In this document: in pieces, positions 39,893-49,226 of the stretch
Position numbering within the stretch: the stretch's first letter is position 1
How the letters are laid out: each line of letters starts with the position of its first letter
Origin: Anaerolineae bacterium
Lineage (GTDB): Bacteria > Chloroflexota > Anaerolineae > Aggregatilineales > Phototrophicaceae
DNA length: 64,000 bases
Reading direction: 5' to 3'
Assembly (NCBI GenBank): GCA_022841825.1
Contig: JALHQT010000003.1
Location: 186,001-250,000 of the forward strand
Notes under the pieces: generated by a model
Databases searched by the model: none
Told to the model about the DNA's origin: nothing
Seen by the model: the letters and a program-made list of their open reading frames with translations, nothing else
Position numbers and translations under genes: made by a program

Positions 39893-40618
39893 TTAAACCG
39901 GGCAATTGACGGAGTAGCCGAGCGCGCGCAGGACATCCCACATCAGCGGGATGCGGTCCCACAGGCACAACTGGTCGATCAGGAACGCGCCGCCGATGGT
40001 GCCGCAGCAGCAGAGCAGCGACGCGACCCCGCAGCCGATCAGCACCAGGCGGGTGGTGTTGCGCGGTTCTTCTTCGCGCACGGCATAAGGGTCATAGTCA
40101 TAGCCCGCTGCGGGCGGCTGCACCGCAGGCTGCGGCGCGTTGTAGGCAGGCTGCCCCGGCGCGGGGCTGTAGCCGCCATATGACGGGGGAGGCGGCGACT
40201 GCGGCGCGTAGGAGGGGGGAGCATAGGGGGGCGGTGACATCGGGCGCGCCTGGCTGGCGGCACTCGGCGCGGTCATGCCGGGCGCGTCGGACGCCGGGGC
40301 ACCTGCGCCCGCCGACATTTCATAGGCAAGCGTGACCGTTTCACCCAAGCCGACCATATCGCCGGGGCGGAGCGGGCGCGCGCCCGTCAGCCGCTGCCCG
40401 TTGACAAACGTGCCATTGGTCGAACCGAGGTCTTCGAGCGTGAAGCCGCCTGCCCCCCGGGTGATACGCAGATGATGCCGGCTGCATTCGGGGTCATTGA
40501 TGACGATATCGTTGGTGATGTCACGACCGAGGGTTACGATATCCTTGTTCAAATCGTAGACCTGATTCGGCTGCGGTCCCCGGCGGACGACCAACCGGAA
40601 GCTGTCGCTGCCCTGCAT
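39893..40618 (-). CDS. FHA domain protein with Pro-rich linker and C-terminal TM
   Basis: TLGRDITNDIVINDPECSRHHLRITRGAGGFTLEDLGSTNGTFVNGQRL. Confidence 0.92.
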   Translation of the reverse strand: MQGSDSFRLVVRRGPQPNQVYDLNKDIVTLGRDITNDIVINDPECSRHHLRITRGAGGFTLEDLGSTNGTFVNGQRLTGARPLRPGDMVGLGETVTLAYEMSAGAGAPASDAPGMTAPSAASQARPMSPPPYAPPSYAPQSPPPPSYGGYSPAPGQPAYNAPQPAVQPPAAGYDYDPYAVREEEPRNTTRLVLIGCGVASLLCCCGTIGGAFLIDQLCLWDRIPLMWDVLRALGYSVNCPV

Positions 40619-40750
40619 AGCGTTCCTCCCAAAATGGGCTGGAGCTGCCGCTCAATGTGTATAGGTAATAAATGCGAGGTGAGTATAATGCCGAACGAAG
40701 AGTCGTGTCAAATTGCGGCGCGGGCGCTTACCCGACGCCTGCTCATCGGC

Positions 40751-40779
40751 TTGACAACGCCGAGCCTCCCGCGTATCAT
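40751..40779 (+). promoter_or_regulatory. sigma70-type promoter of tRNA-Gly
   Basis: TTGACA - 17 nt - TATCAT, 11 nt before the tRNA. Confidence 0.75.
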
Positions 40780-40790
40780 GACGCATAAGC

Positions 40791-40862
40791 GCGGGCATAG
40801 TTCAGTGGTAGAACGCTTGCTTCCCAAGCACGATGTCAGGGGTTCGAGTCCCCTTGCCCGCT
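40791..40862 (+). tRNA. tRNA-Gly (anticodon CCC)
   Basis: GCGGGCA/TGCCCGC acceptor, GTTC/GAAC D stem, TTCCCAA anticodon loop, AGGGG-TTCGAGT-CCCCT T arm; CCA not encoded. Confidence 0.93.
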
Positions 40863-40876
40863 CAGAAGACGAATTG

Positions 40877-40905
40877 AAAAGCGCCGCAGAATGGGCGCTT
40901 TTTTG
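40877..40905 (+). terminator. Rho-independent terminator after tRNA-Gly
   Basis: AAAAGCGCCGCAGAATGGGCGCTTTTTTG. Confidence 0.85.
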
Positions 40906-41014
40906 TTGGAAGAATCTCGCCATCCCCACTCGGTGATTCCGCTGTATAATACGCTTTGTAATACGCGCTCGAACTATTGACCCTCTTTTGAACTTCGCCA
41001 GAAGGAGCAATCTC

Positions 41015-41185
41015 ATGGCGCGCAAAGATAGACCCAGGGCAGAACACCACCGACCCGCCAAGCATACGCATGAAGAAGAGATGGAGGCGCGGCGCGAGGA
41101 ACGGCGTGAACAGAAGCACGCCTTCCACATCCTGCGCAGGCGTGTGCAGCGCACCGGTCATTCACAGCCGCAAGCGACGGAGTAA
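41015..41185 (+). CDS. small highly charged hypothetical protein
   Basis: MARKDRPRAEHHRPAKHTHEEEMEARREERREQKHAFHILRRRVQRTGHSQPQATE. Confidence 0.4.
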   Translation: MARKDRPRAEHHRPAKHTHEEEMEARREERREQKHAFHILRRRVQRTGHSQPQATE

Positions 41186-41212
41186 TCGTATCTGTGGGGT
41201 ACGATGGATCGC

Positions 41213-42241
41213 TTATGGGACCACTTTCAGTTCCTTGCGGAAGTAGGTGTCCAGGCGCAACTCCGTGATATCGACGAGCCGACCCAACAGCTTTTCATTC
41301 AGGCGCGCAAGAATTGCGCGCGATTGTGCGATCATGTCTTTGCCGCACTGGTAGGTTTCGCGCACGCGCGCGCTGTCTGCCCGTAAGGTCGCAGCGGTCT
41401 TCTTGTGATCTGTCAACCTGGTGAGTTTGTCAAAACCCAGGGTCACATACGAATAATGCCCGGCAGCCAAATCGGATTCCAGGTCCTGCCAGTCGTCAAT
41501 CAACTGGATCGCAGCACCGAAGAGGAGAAAGATCTGCCAGTAATCGTCGATCAGGTGCGCCTTTCCGAGCCGCTCCAGGCAAAGCATATAGGGGGTGACC
41601 GCATTTGCGCCTTTCGACCCCAATTCTTCCGGGTGGTCAAGGCGATAGGGGCTGGATTTCCCGCGCATCGCCTTCTCCCGAATTTCCGCTTCCAGAAAGA
41701 GCCTGCGCATCCGATGCATGATCTCCAGATTGATCGGGGACACCCCAAATATGCGCAGGGCAAGTGATTCATATTCGGCGATCAGAGCCTGCGCGGTCAG
41801 GATCTCGACTTGCGATGGGGTGTTGCTATCGACGTTCACGTCGAGGATTCCATAGCCCGCCACGGCGAATACGCCCGCGCGCAGCACATCCCCGAAGCGT
41901 GCCACAATGTCGTCCAATCCCTCCTCATCCATCCAGACCGCCAGGAAAGCAAAAACGGGATAAGCATCTTTGAGGTATTGTGAGCGGTTGCTTTTCCAGC
42001 GCGAGACATCGAATCCGAGGGGGGCGCTGAACGCCTTGAGCACCTGATGGGCGTCTGAGTCCAGTCCCCTGAAGGCGGACAGCAGCCCAATATCCACCTG
42101 GAGATGATGCAGCCAGTCCATCAGCGAAATATGATTCGCCAGAAATGGTGCCATGATTGCCGCCCAGAATGCCTCTTTGTCGCGGTGATAGACGCGAAGA
42201 ATAGCCGGAGCAAACTCGTCAAAAGCCCTTGTCGTACTCAT
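41213..42241 (-). CDS. class 1 isoprenoid-synthase-like protein
   Basis: All-alpha protein with IDDWQDLESDLAAGHYSYVTLG (DDxxD motif). Confidence 0.6.
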   Translation of the reverse strand: MSTTRAFDEFAPAILRVYHRDKEAFWAAIMAPFLANHISLMDWLHHLQVDIGLLSAFRGLDSDAHQVLKAFSAPLGFDVSRWKSNRSQYLKDAYPVFAFLAVWMDEEGLDDIVARFGDVLRAGVFAVAGYGILDVNVDSNTPSQVEILTAQALIAEYESLALRIFGVSPINLEIMHRMRRLFLEAEIREKAMRGKSSPYRLDHPEELGSKGANAVTPYMLCLERLGKAHLIDDYWQIFLLFGAAIQLIDDWQDLESDLAAGHYSYVTLGFDKLTRLTDHKKTAATLRADSARVRETYQCGKDMIAQSRAILARLNEKLLGRLVDITELRLDTYFRKELKVVP

Positions 42242-42347
42242 CTGTCCGGCACCCTTTTTTTCCTATAGACTGCTTATGAGATCCACTGCGACGCGCCCAC
42301 CACTCGTCGCGCGTTGTTGAAGATGGCGCGGCGCGAAGAACGCGCTT

Positions 42348-42632
42348 CTACTTCGGTTCTTCCGTCGTCACGCGGTACATCGGCACTGCGAGATCAAGGA
42401 AGGTCGCCCAGCCGTCGCCCGCCATCATCCTGCGCTGTTCGGCGTCCAGCGTGAGGCGCATATTCTGATCGCCCGTGTGCAGGTCGATGGTCAGCAGATC
42501 GCTGCCGTCATCCCGAATTTCCTCGAAACACTGCCGCTCATAGCCCATCGGATTGGCGAGGAACTTGCCCAGACAGCGTTCGCAGATGGGGAGCTGGTGA
42601 TCACAAACGTTGCGGTTGATCTTGACGTACAT
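42348..42632 (-). CDS. conserved-looking small protein with CxxC
   Basis: RNVCDHQLPICERCLGKFL...YERQCFEEIRDDG. Confidence 0.5.
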   Translation of the reverse strand: MYVKINRNVCDHQLPICERCLGKFLANPMGYERQCFEEIRDDGSDLLTIDLHTGDQNMRLTLDAEQRRMMAGDGWATFLDLAVPMYRVTTEEPK

Positions 42633-42903
42633 GCCGCACCTCCCAATAAGTAGTTATGATCAGCGTAGGACGAAGGACAGGGCATCACCAGTGATATATG
42701 TCACGCCTGGAGATCGCCATCCGTCGTGAATGAGACCGGTGCGCGATGCCGTCTCACGGCGCCACCATCCCCATCGACTGACCAGGGCAAAAACTGGTCG
42801 CTGCTGCCGCATCCACATGACAGCCATCACTACCCGGCGTCACCTTGATCGGCGTATCGTGATGATCGGAGATTGTCTGTTTGTGTGTGGGAGGATACTG
42901 AAC

Positions 42904-43380
42904 GTGAACACTTTACGAGAGCGCGTCGATGACTTCATGAGTCAGCCGCGCATCGCAATCGCGGGCGTCGCGCGGGATGGGACGAAGATTGGCAATGCGA
43001 TCTACAAGCGCTTTCGCGATGCGGGCTTCAAGGTTTATCCGGTCAACCCGAATGCCGATGAGGTCGAGGGTACGCGCTGCTACCACAGTGTGCGCGACAT
43101 CCCCGGCGGCGTGGATGGTGTCGTGATTGTGACGCGCCCGCAGTATACCGACCAGATCGTCAGGGACTGCGTAGCGGCGGGTGTGAAGCGGGTGTGGATG
43201 CACGGCGGACCGCACGGACCGGGCACGAGTGTCTCGTCGACGGCGGTGCAGATGTGCCGCGAGAACGACATCACGGTGATCGCGGGGGCGTGCCCGCTGA
43301 TGTTTGGGCAGACGTCGGATGGCTTCCACCGCATCGTTCGTGGCTTCATGAACCTGACAGGGAGCTTTGCGAAGGCGTGA
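42904..43380 (+). CDS. CoA-binding domain protein
   Basis: GTG start after GGGAGGA; RIAIAGVARDGTKIGNAIYKRFRDAGFKVYPVNPNADEVEGTRCYHSVRDIPGGVDGVVIVTRP. Confidence 0.88.
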   Translation: MNTLRERVDDFMSQPRIAIAGVARDGTKIGNAIYKRFRDAGFKVYPVNPNADEVEGTRCYHSVRDIPGGVDGVVIVTRPQYTDQIVRDCVAAGVKRVWMHGGPHGPGTSVSSTAVQMCRENDITVIAGACPLMFGQTSDGFHRIVRGFMNLTGSFAKA

Positions 43381-43383
43381 GGA

Positions 43384-44190
43384 TTACTCCTCGTCGCCCT
43401 TCTTGCCATAGATGATCGGCGGCTGTTCCAGCCAGCGTTTGCAGGCGGTGATGAGCGCCTCGGCAAACGGCACAAAGGCGGGCGTTGTGTAGGCGATCTG
43501 CTCGCCTACACCGTCGCCAACGTGTCGGAAGCGCACGATGCCGTCCGCGCTGGCGACATCACGCCGCTGCATCACTTCTATCCCCTGGATCGTCTCCAGC
43601 GGCAGCGTTCGCACCACCTGGTCGCCCTGCAATTCGATCAGCGTCGCAGGCATCAGGTAGATCGCCAGCGGCTGCGACTCCACTGTCCACACGCCATACA
43701 GGTCTTCCTCGGCACGCCATGCGGGCAGCGGACCCGCATGAATATACGGGCGCTGGCGTCGATACGCGGTGACCTGCTCCGGCGTCGCGATCTGCTTCAT
43801 GGCGCGTACGAAGTGCTGCATGGCATAGTGGGTCGTCCGCAAAGTCAGCACCTGCCACTGCCCGCCACGCTCGTAATGCAGCCAGATGTCGTTGCTGCCC
43901 GGATGGTACTTCTGCGGGCGACCGAACCAGCGCAGGGCAGCAGGCGCAAAGTGGAGGTGAATGTCCCACTTGCGCGTATGCGGGTATAGGTGGATGCCAT
44001 CCAGTTCGACCGAAAACAGGCAGCTTTGCCAGCGCGAAGCTGGTTCCTGGCTCCCGATCACCTGGACGCGAAAGCGCGTGCTGCCGCGAGTGGTGCCGCC
44101 GAACCAATAGAGCGGGTTTCGCGCGCGGATCTCGTCAATGCGTTTCAGGAACGAGCGCGAGAGGAACGTATCTGCCAGCCAGTCAAGCAT
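43384..44190 (-). CDS. hypothetical protein
   Basis: Intact ORF; no family recognised; start at MLDWLADTF. Confidence 0.55.
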   Translation of the reverse strand: MLDWLADTFLSRSFLKRIDEIRARNPLYWFGGTTRGSTRFRVQVIGSQEPASRWQSCLFSVELDGIHLYPHTRKWDIHLHFAPAALRWFGRPQKYHPGSNDIWLHYERGGQWQVLTLRTTHYAMQHFVRAMKQIATPEQVTAYRRQRPYIHAGPLPAWRAEEDLYGVWTVESQPLAIYLMPATLIELQGDQVVRTLPLETIQGIEVMQRRDVASADGIVRFRHVGDGVGEQIAYTTPAFVPFAEALITACKRWLEQPPIIYGKKGDEE

Positions 44191-44203
44191 GTCCAACCTT
44201 GCA

Positions 44204-45049
44204 TCACGCCGAACGCCGCTCGCTCGTCGCCAGCTTGTCGGCAATGCGCTCGATCTCGTGGGTCACTGTCTTTAAATCAGCGCCGCCACCTGCTTCGCGC
44301 GCAAGGGCGACCGGCTGTGACTGCACCACAGGCGCGCGCCGGGGGTCGATCTGGATTCCCAGATACTCATAAAGAATACTCGCGTCGGGCGCGCCGCAGT
44401 ATGCCAGTGCGCCCTCGCGCAGGATGACGACGTCATCGCACCATTTGAGGACGCTGCGGGCATTCTGTTCGACGACCAGCAGCGTCATGCGCTCGCGCAG
44501 CCTATGGAGTGTCGCGAAGACCTCGCTTGCGTAGAGCGGCGAAAGCCCGGCGGTCGGCTCGTCGAGCAGCAGCACCTTCGGCTGTGCCAGCCAGCCGATG
44601 GCGATGGCGACCATCTGCCGCTCCCCGCCGCTGAGATGCCCGGCGCGCTGATAGTGACGCTGGTTGAGGAGTGGAAAGAGGGCAGACACCTCGTCCAGCA
44701 GGCGCGCTCTGGCATGACGATCCAGAGTGCGGACTGCCAGCAGCAGATTTTCGCGCACGGTCATGTCTGCGAACACATTGCTGCGCTGCGGCACATAGGC
44801 AATGCCGTAAGCGCCAACCGCCTCAGTCGGTACCCCTACCATTTCTCGATCATCGATGCGTATCGACCCGCTCGTGACCGTCGCCATGCCGAAGATGCTC
44901 TTGAGCAGAGTGCTCTTGCCGCTGCCATTAGGTCCCAACACTGCCGTGAAGCGATGTGCGGCAATATCGAGGCTCACGTCGTGCAGAATCGTCAGCTTGC
45001 CATATCCGGCGTGCAAATTGCGAATGGTCAGAGTGCGATCAGTAGCCAA
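44204..45049 (-). CDS. livF: branched-chain amino acid ABC transporter, ATP-binding protein
   Basis: GPNGSGKSTLLKSIFGMATVTSGSI, LSGGERQMVAIAIGWLAQPKVLLLDEPTAGLSP. Confidence 0.92.
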   Translation of the reverse strand: MATDRTLTIRNLHAGYGKLTILHDVSLDIAAHRFTAVLGPNGSGKSTLLKSIFGMATVTSGSIRIDDREMVGVPTEAVGAYGIAYVPQRSNVFADMTVRENLLLAVRTLDRHARARLLDEVSALFPLLNQRHYQRAGHLSGGERQMVAIAIGWLAQPKVLLLDEPTAGLSPLYASEVFATLHRLRERMTLLVVEQNARSVLKWCDDVVILREGALAYCGAPDASILYEYLGIQIDPRRAPVVQSQPVALAREAGGGADLKTVTHEIERIADKLATSERRSA

Positions 45050-45797
45050 TGTACACCTCTCTCACCTGGCGATCGGCGGCGACGGCATCGGGCGTCCCAT
45101 GCATGAGGATGCCGCCCTGATGCATCACATAGACCGTGTCGGCAAAATCGAACAGGATGTCGAGGCGATGCTCGACAATCAGGAAGGTCAAGCCGAGCGT
45201 ATGGCGCATCTCGTTGATCTGCTCGAAGATCTGCCGCGCCAGCCTCGGTGCCACACCCGCCGTCGGCTCGTCGAGCAGCAGCAGACGCGGCGCGCCCATC
45301 GTCGAGCGCGCGATTTCGAGGAGCTTCATCTGCCCGCCGGACAGGTCGGACGCCAGCTTTCTGGTATGCCCGTCCAGGTTGACCTGCGCCAGCGCATCCT
45401 GCGCGCTGAGGGCATTCCCCTGCTCTTCGTGCACCCAGAGGTGGCGGCGCGGCGCATTCCAGGGGGTTTCGCCACGCTGCCCCTGGATGGGCAGGATGGT
45501 GTTATCGAGCACGCTCATGTTTACGAAAAGCGCTGGGTCCTGGAAGGCGCGCCCGATGCCGAGACGAAAGATGGCGTCCGGCTTCAGTCTGCTGATTTCG
45601 CGCCCATCGAAGGCGATACTGCCGCGCAAAGGGCGGAGAGTGCCGCCGATCAGGTTGAGGAGCGTGCTCTTGCCGCTGCCGTTGGGTCCAATCAAGCCCA
45701 CGATCTGCCCGACGGGGATCGACATCGAGACGTCATTGATCACGAGCATCCCGCCCAGATCTGCCGATACGTTCTCCAGCGTCAGGATCGCGTTCAC
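45039..45797 (-). CDS. livG: branched-chain amino acid ABC transporter, ATP-binding protein
   Basis: GLIGPNGSGKSTLLNLIGGTLRPLRGSIAFDGREISRLKPDAIFRLGIGRAFQDPALF; GTG start after GGGAGG; the longer ORF to 46472 overlaps livM. Confidence 0.92.
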   Translation of the reverse strand: MNAILTLENVSADLGGMLVINDVSMSIPVGQIVGLIGPNGSGKSTLLNLIGGTLRPLRGSIAFDGREISRLKPDAIFRLGIGRAFQDPALFVNMSVLDNTILPIQGQRGETPWNAPRRHLWVHEEQGNALSAQDALAQVNLDGHTRKLASDLSGGQMKLLEIARSTMGAPRLLLLDEPTAGVAPRLARQIFEQINEMRHTLGLTFLIVEHRLDILFDFADTVYVMHQGGILMHGTPDAVAADRQVREVYIGY

Positions 45798-46846
45798 GAC
45801 GACACCTCCCTGCGCGGCACGAGTGCCACATCGGTCGTGGTGGGCGGCTCCGGAAGCAGCCCGCCGGGACGGTAGTACAGCATGATGAGCAGCAGGACGC
45901 CGAAGACGATGTAGCGCACGTAGTTGAATTCCAGATTCACACCCGTCATGTTGATCTGGATGGCGGCGATTGCCGTCGCGCGATCCAGCAGCGTCACGAT
46001 CAACGCCCCCAGCAGCGCGCCGCGTCTGCTGCCAAGCCCGCCCAGTACCGCCATCACCCACACGTCCATCGTCAGTGCGACCGTATAGTCGTTGGTGCTG
46101 ACAAAGCCCAGGTTGACGGCGAACAGTACGCCGGAAACGGCGGCGATTGCCGAACCGATGCACAGGGCTTGGGCGCGCACCTGCGCCACGTCTTTGCCGA
46201 GGCTGCTTGCAGCGTGGTCGTTGTCGCGCACGGCGCGCAGCAGGCGACCGTAAGGCGAGCGCATCAGCCGCTCGGCGTACCAGTAGGCAGCCGCCGCCAG
46301 CATCAGCACCAGCAGGGCGAACAGCACGGCGGCGCTGCGCGGATCGCCGATCCACGAAAAGGGCTGGACGATCCCGGCGATGCCGTTGGAGCCGCAGGTG
46401 ATGGGTGAGTAGCTGCGGGCGAGAATGCGCACGATCTCGGCGCTGACCAGCAGCATCAGCGCGAGATACCACTCCTGCCTGAGTCTTCGCATGATGATCG
46501 CCGTGGCGTAACCCGCCATGCCGCCGACTGCGGCGGCGATCAGCAGCGTCAGCGCGAAGGCAGCGAAGCCAATCGGTGGGGAAGCCTGCATGATGCTCAT
46601 GCGAAGCTGGAGCGCATCCGCAAGCTGGCTGCCGCAGGGATCGATAAAGGACTGACCCGCCAGCAGTGGCAGCAGTCGGGTGTACGTCAGCCCAGTGACG
46701 TAGGCACCGACCGAGACGAACAGCGCTTTGCCAAAATTGGGGATGCCCGCCATGCCGTACTCGATGTTGAGGCTGATGGACATCAGCGAGGCGATGCCAA
46801 ACGTCGTCAGGAGGGCGATCAACGTGGCGAACAGGTCGAGGTTCAT
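45794..46846 (-). CDS. livM: branched-chain amino acid ABC transporter permease
   Basis: SLNIEYGMAGIPNFGKALFVSVGAYVTGL; FSWIGDPRSAAVLFALLVL; GLGSRRGALLGALIV. Confidence 0.9.
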   Translation of the reverse strand: MNLDLFATLIALLTTFGIASLMSISLNIEYGMAGIPNFGKALFVSVGAYVTGLTYTRLLPLLAGQSFIDPCGSQLADALQLRMSIMQASPPIGFAAFALTLLIAAAVGGMAGYATAIIMRRLRQEWYLALMLLVSAEIVRILARSYSPITCGSNGIAGIVQPFSWIGDPRSAAVLFALLVLMLAAAAYWYAERLMRSPYGRLLRAVRDNDHAASSLGKDVAQVRAQALCIGSAIAAVSGVLFAVNLGFVSTNDYTVALTMDVWVMAVLGGLGSRRGALLGALIVTLLDRATAIAAIQINMTGVNLEFNYVRYIVFGVLLLIMLYYRPGGLLPEPPTTTDVALVPRREVSS

Positions 46847-46851
46847 GCAGG

Positions 46852-47766
46852 CTAACGCTTCCTGATAGACTGAAAGAGCGCCGCGATGCCGTCAGGGCGG
46901 AAGAGCAGCACCGCCAGGATGATGATGAACGGGATGGCGGGCTTAAAGCCGAAGTCCACGCCCAGGAAATAGTTGAGGAGCTGCATGAGCGTGTTTTCGG
47001 AAAAGCTGACGATGTAGGCGGCGACGATGGTGCCGACGAAGCTCGTCATGCCGCCCAGGAAGGTCGCCGCGACCACCGACAGGATCACCAGCCAGCCCAT
47101 CGTCGGGTTGACGCTGGTCTGGAGCGCCCACAGCGCGCCTGCCACGCCCGCCAAACCGCCCGCCAGAAACCAGGTGAGCATCTTCACGCGCTCGACCCGT
47201 ATCCCCATCACACGCGCGAGATCAAAGTTGCCTGCCAGCGCCCGCATTTCGCGCCCCAGCCCCGTGCCGCGCAGCAGCAGGGTGAGCAGAAGCACCAGCA
47301 CGATGCTGGTGGGAACCGCCCAAAAGAACAGGTTGGTCAGGATGAGCGGTGTGCTGCGTATCCAGATTTCAACGGGAACCTGAATGCGTTTGTCGAAGAG
47401 CGAATAGGTGTCCACGATCAGAAACAAGATATATCGAAAGATCATGCCAACCGCAAAGGAGGCAAGCATCAAGGTATAAATCGAGGAGCCTTTGCGCTCC
47501 AGGGGGCGGAACACCAGGCGATGGGAGAGCACCGCCGCCAGCGCCGCCGCGATGAACGCCGCCAGCAGGATGACGGGCACGTTGGTGGAGATGCCCATCG
47601 AGACGAGCAGCGCGGCATAAGCGCCGATTGTGATCAGTTCGGCATGGGCGAAGTTCGGCAGGCGCACCACATTGAATGTCAGCGTAAGACCGATCGCCAT
47701 CAGCGCGTAAAGGCTCCCGGTCTGGATAGAGCGTACAACAGAGTCGACGAGGAGTGCATCCAACAT
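46852..47766 (-). CDS. livH: branched-chain amino acid ABC transporter permease
   Basis: SIQTGSLYALMAIGLTLTFNVVRLPNFAHAELITIGAYAALLV. Confidence 0.92.
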   Translation of the reverse strand: MLDALLVDSVVRSIQTGSLYALMAIGLTLTFNVVRLPNFAHAELITIGAYAALLVSMGISTNVPVILLAAFIAAALAAVLSHRLVFRPLERKGSSIYTLMLASFAVGMIFRYILFLIVDTYSLFDKRIQVPVEIWIRSTPLILTNLFFWAVPTSIVLVLLLTLLLRGTGLGREMRALAGNFDLARVMGIRVERVKMLTWFLAGGLAGVAGALWALQTSVNPTMGWLVILSVVAATFLGGMTSFVGTIVAAYIVSFSENTLMQLLNYFLGVDFGFKPAIPFIIILAVLLFRPDGIAALFQSIRKR

Positions 47767-47796
47767 GATTTTGCGCCGTAAAGTCTTGCGCAGACT

Positions 47797-47830
47797 CGAG
47801 TCCCTCTTCCGCACAGGCGAGAGGGACTCG
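47797..47830. repeat. Intercistronic hairpin between livK and livH
   Basis: CGAGTCCCTC-TTCCGCACAGGCGA-GAGGGACTCG. Confidence 0.85.
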
Positions 47831-47848
47831 GCGGCTGTGTGCCCTTCT

Positions 47849-49057
47849 CTATTCGGCGGACGTCAGCTCAAGGAGGTTCTGGAGTGCGTCGAACGAACCG
47901 ATCTGCATGAACTCGGCGCTGTCGGCGGCAGGCGTGTAGATGCCGTAGTAGGCAATCGCCTGGTCGCCGTTGCCGTCGAGATAGCCCTGCACCGAGGTGC
48001 CGATATAGTGGCTGGAGACGAACGGCAGCATCGACTCGATTGCCGCGCCGTCATTGCCCGCGACCAGCGCGGTGGACATGGCGATGTTGGTGGCGTCGAA
48101 GACCATGTTGGTGAAGGGACCCGGACGGTTGCCGTACGTTTCGACAAAGGCATCGATGAAGCCCTGGGTCAACGGGGTGTTCGTCCGCGCCATCGAGACG
48201 ACGGTGAACTCAACGCTGCGCAGGAAGTCGGCATACACCGCGTCTTCCAGGATGGCGGGCGTGCCGAGGTTTTCGATGCCCATCCAGGGGACGCTGCTCA
48301 GGATCGGGTCCACCTGAGCGACCTGAATCAGCTTCTTGGCGTCTTCGAGATAGCAGATGCACAGCACGGCGGTCGATTCGCCCATGCGGGCGACTTCGGC
48401 GCTCAGAGCAGTGGCTTCGCTGGAAAGGTCGGTCGGGTTCGGCGTGTACTTGATCGAGGCGACCGTGCCGCCCGTCATTTCGGTGAAGCCGTCGCCGAAC
48501 TGCTGCGAGAGGCTGTTGCCATACGGCTCATCGACATAGAGGATGGCGACATTCTGGTAGCCACGCGCTGCGGCAAGCTCGACGAAGGCGCGTGCGGAGA
48601 AGCGATCCGGTGGGTACATGACGCGGAAGATGTTGTCATCCGGGATAGCTGCCGCATTGCTGGCGGATACCGGGGCGACAATCACGATGCCTTCGCTGTC
48701 CGCGAACTGCTTCGCGCCGAGGACTTCGGCGGTGGTCAGCGGTCCGATGATGATCTGCGCGCCGGTCGTCTGGACGACAGTCTCGACTGCGCGGGCAGCA
48801 CCGTCAGGCGTCCCGGTGGTATCCGCGCTGGCGATGACGAAGCGAGTCTCAACGCCAGCGGCGTCCAGGCGCGCATTCATCTGTTCGACCGCCAGTTCTG
48901 CCCCGCGTGCGAACTCCTGCCCATATGAGCCGAGGGGACCCGTGAAGGGCAGGACGACGCCAATCGGAATCTCAACCACTGCGTCCTGTGCGGCGACTGG
49001 CAGCACAAAGAGCAGCGCGCTCACGAGAAGCACAAATATGACAGCGTGTTTCTTCAT
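47849..49057 (-). CDS. livK: branched-chain amino acid ABC transporter, substrate-binding protein
   Basis: Signal peptide; VVEIPIGVVLPFTGPLGSYGQEFARGAELAVEQMNA. Confidence 0.93.
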   Translation of the reverse strand: MKKHAVIFVLLVSALLFVLPVAAQDAVVEIPIGVVLPFTGPLGSYGQEFARGAELAVEQMNARLDAAGVETRFVIASADTTGTPDGAARAVETVVQTTGAQIIIGPLTTAEVLGAKQFADSEGIVIVAPVSASNAAAIPDDNIFRVMYPPDRFSARAFVELAAARGYQNVAILYVDEPYGNSLSQQFGDGFTEMTGGTVASIKYTPNPTDLSSEATALSAEVARMGESTAVLCICYLEDAKKLIQVAQVDPILSSVPWMGIENLGTPAILEDAVYADFLRSVEFTVVSMARTNTPLTQGFIDAFVETYGNRPGPFTNMVFDATNIAMSTALVAGNDGAAIESMLPFVSSHYIGTSVQGYLDGNGDQAIAYYGIYTPAADSAEFMQIGSFDALQNLLELTSAE

Positions 49058-49226
49058 TGTGGTATGACCTCAGTACTGGTAAAGCTGAATAACGCTTCTC
49101 ATACTGTAGGGGAAGATGTTGAAAGAAAGAATAAATTTTCTCAATAAATATGGGAAGAACCCTATTTTCCCCCTATTCTGCAAGGAGAATTTACGTTTTA
49201 CACAGACTATTGAGGTTAAGGGGCGG

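Noticed and set aside
45798-46472. N-terminal extension of the livG ORF
   Set aside because: Overlaps livM in another frame; a GTG with RBS at 45797 gives a normal-length LivG.
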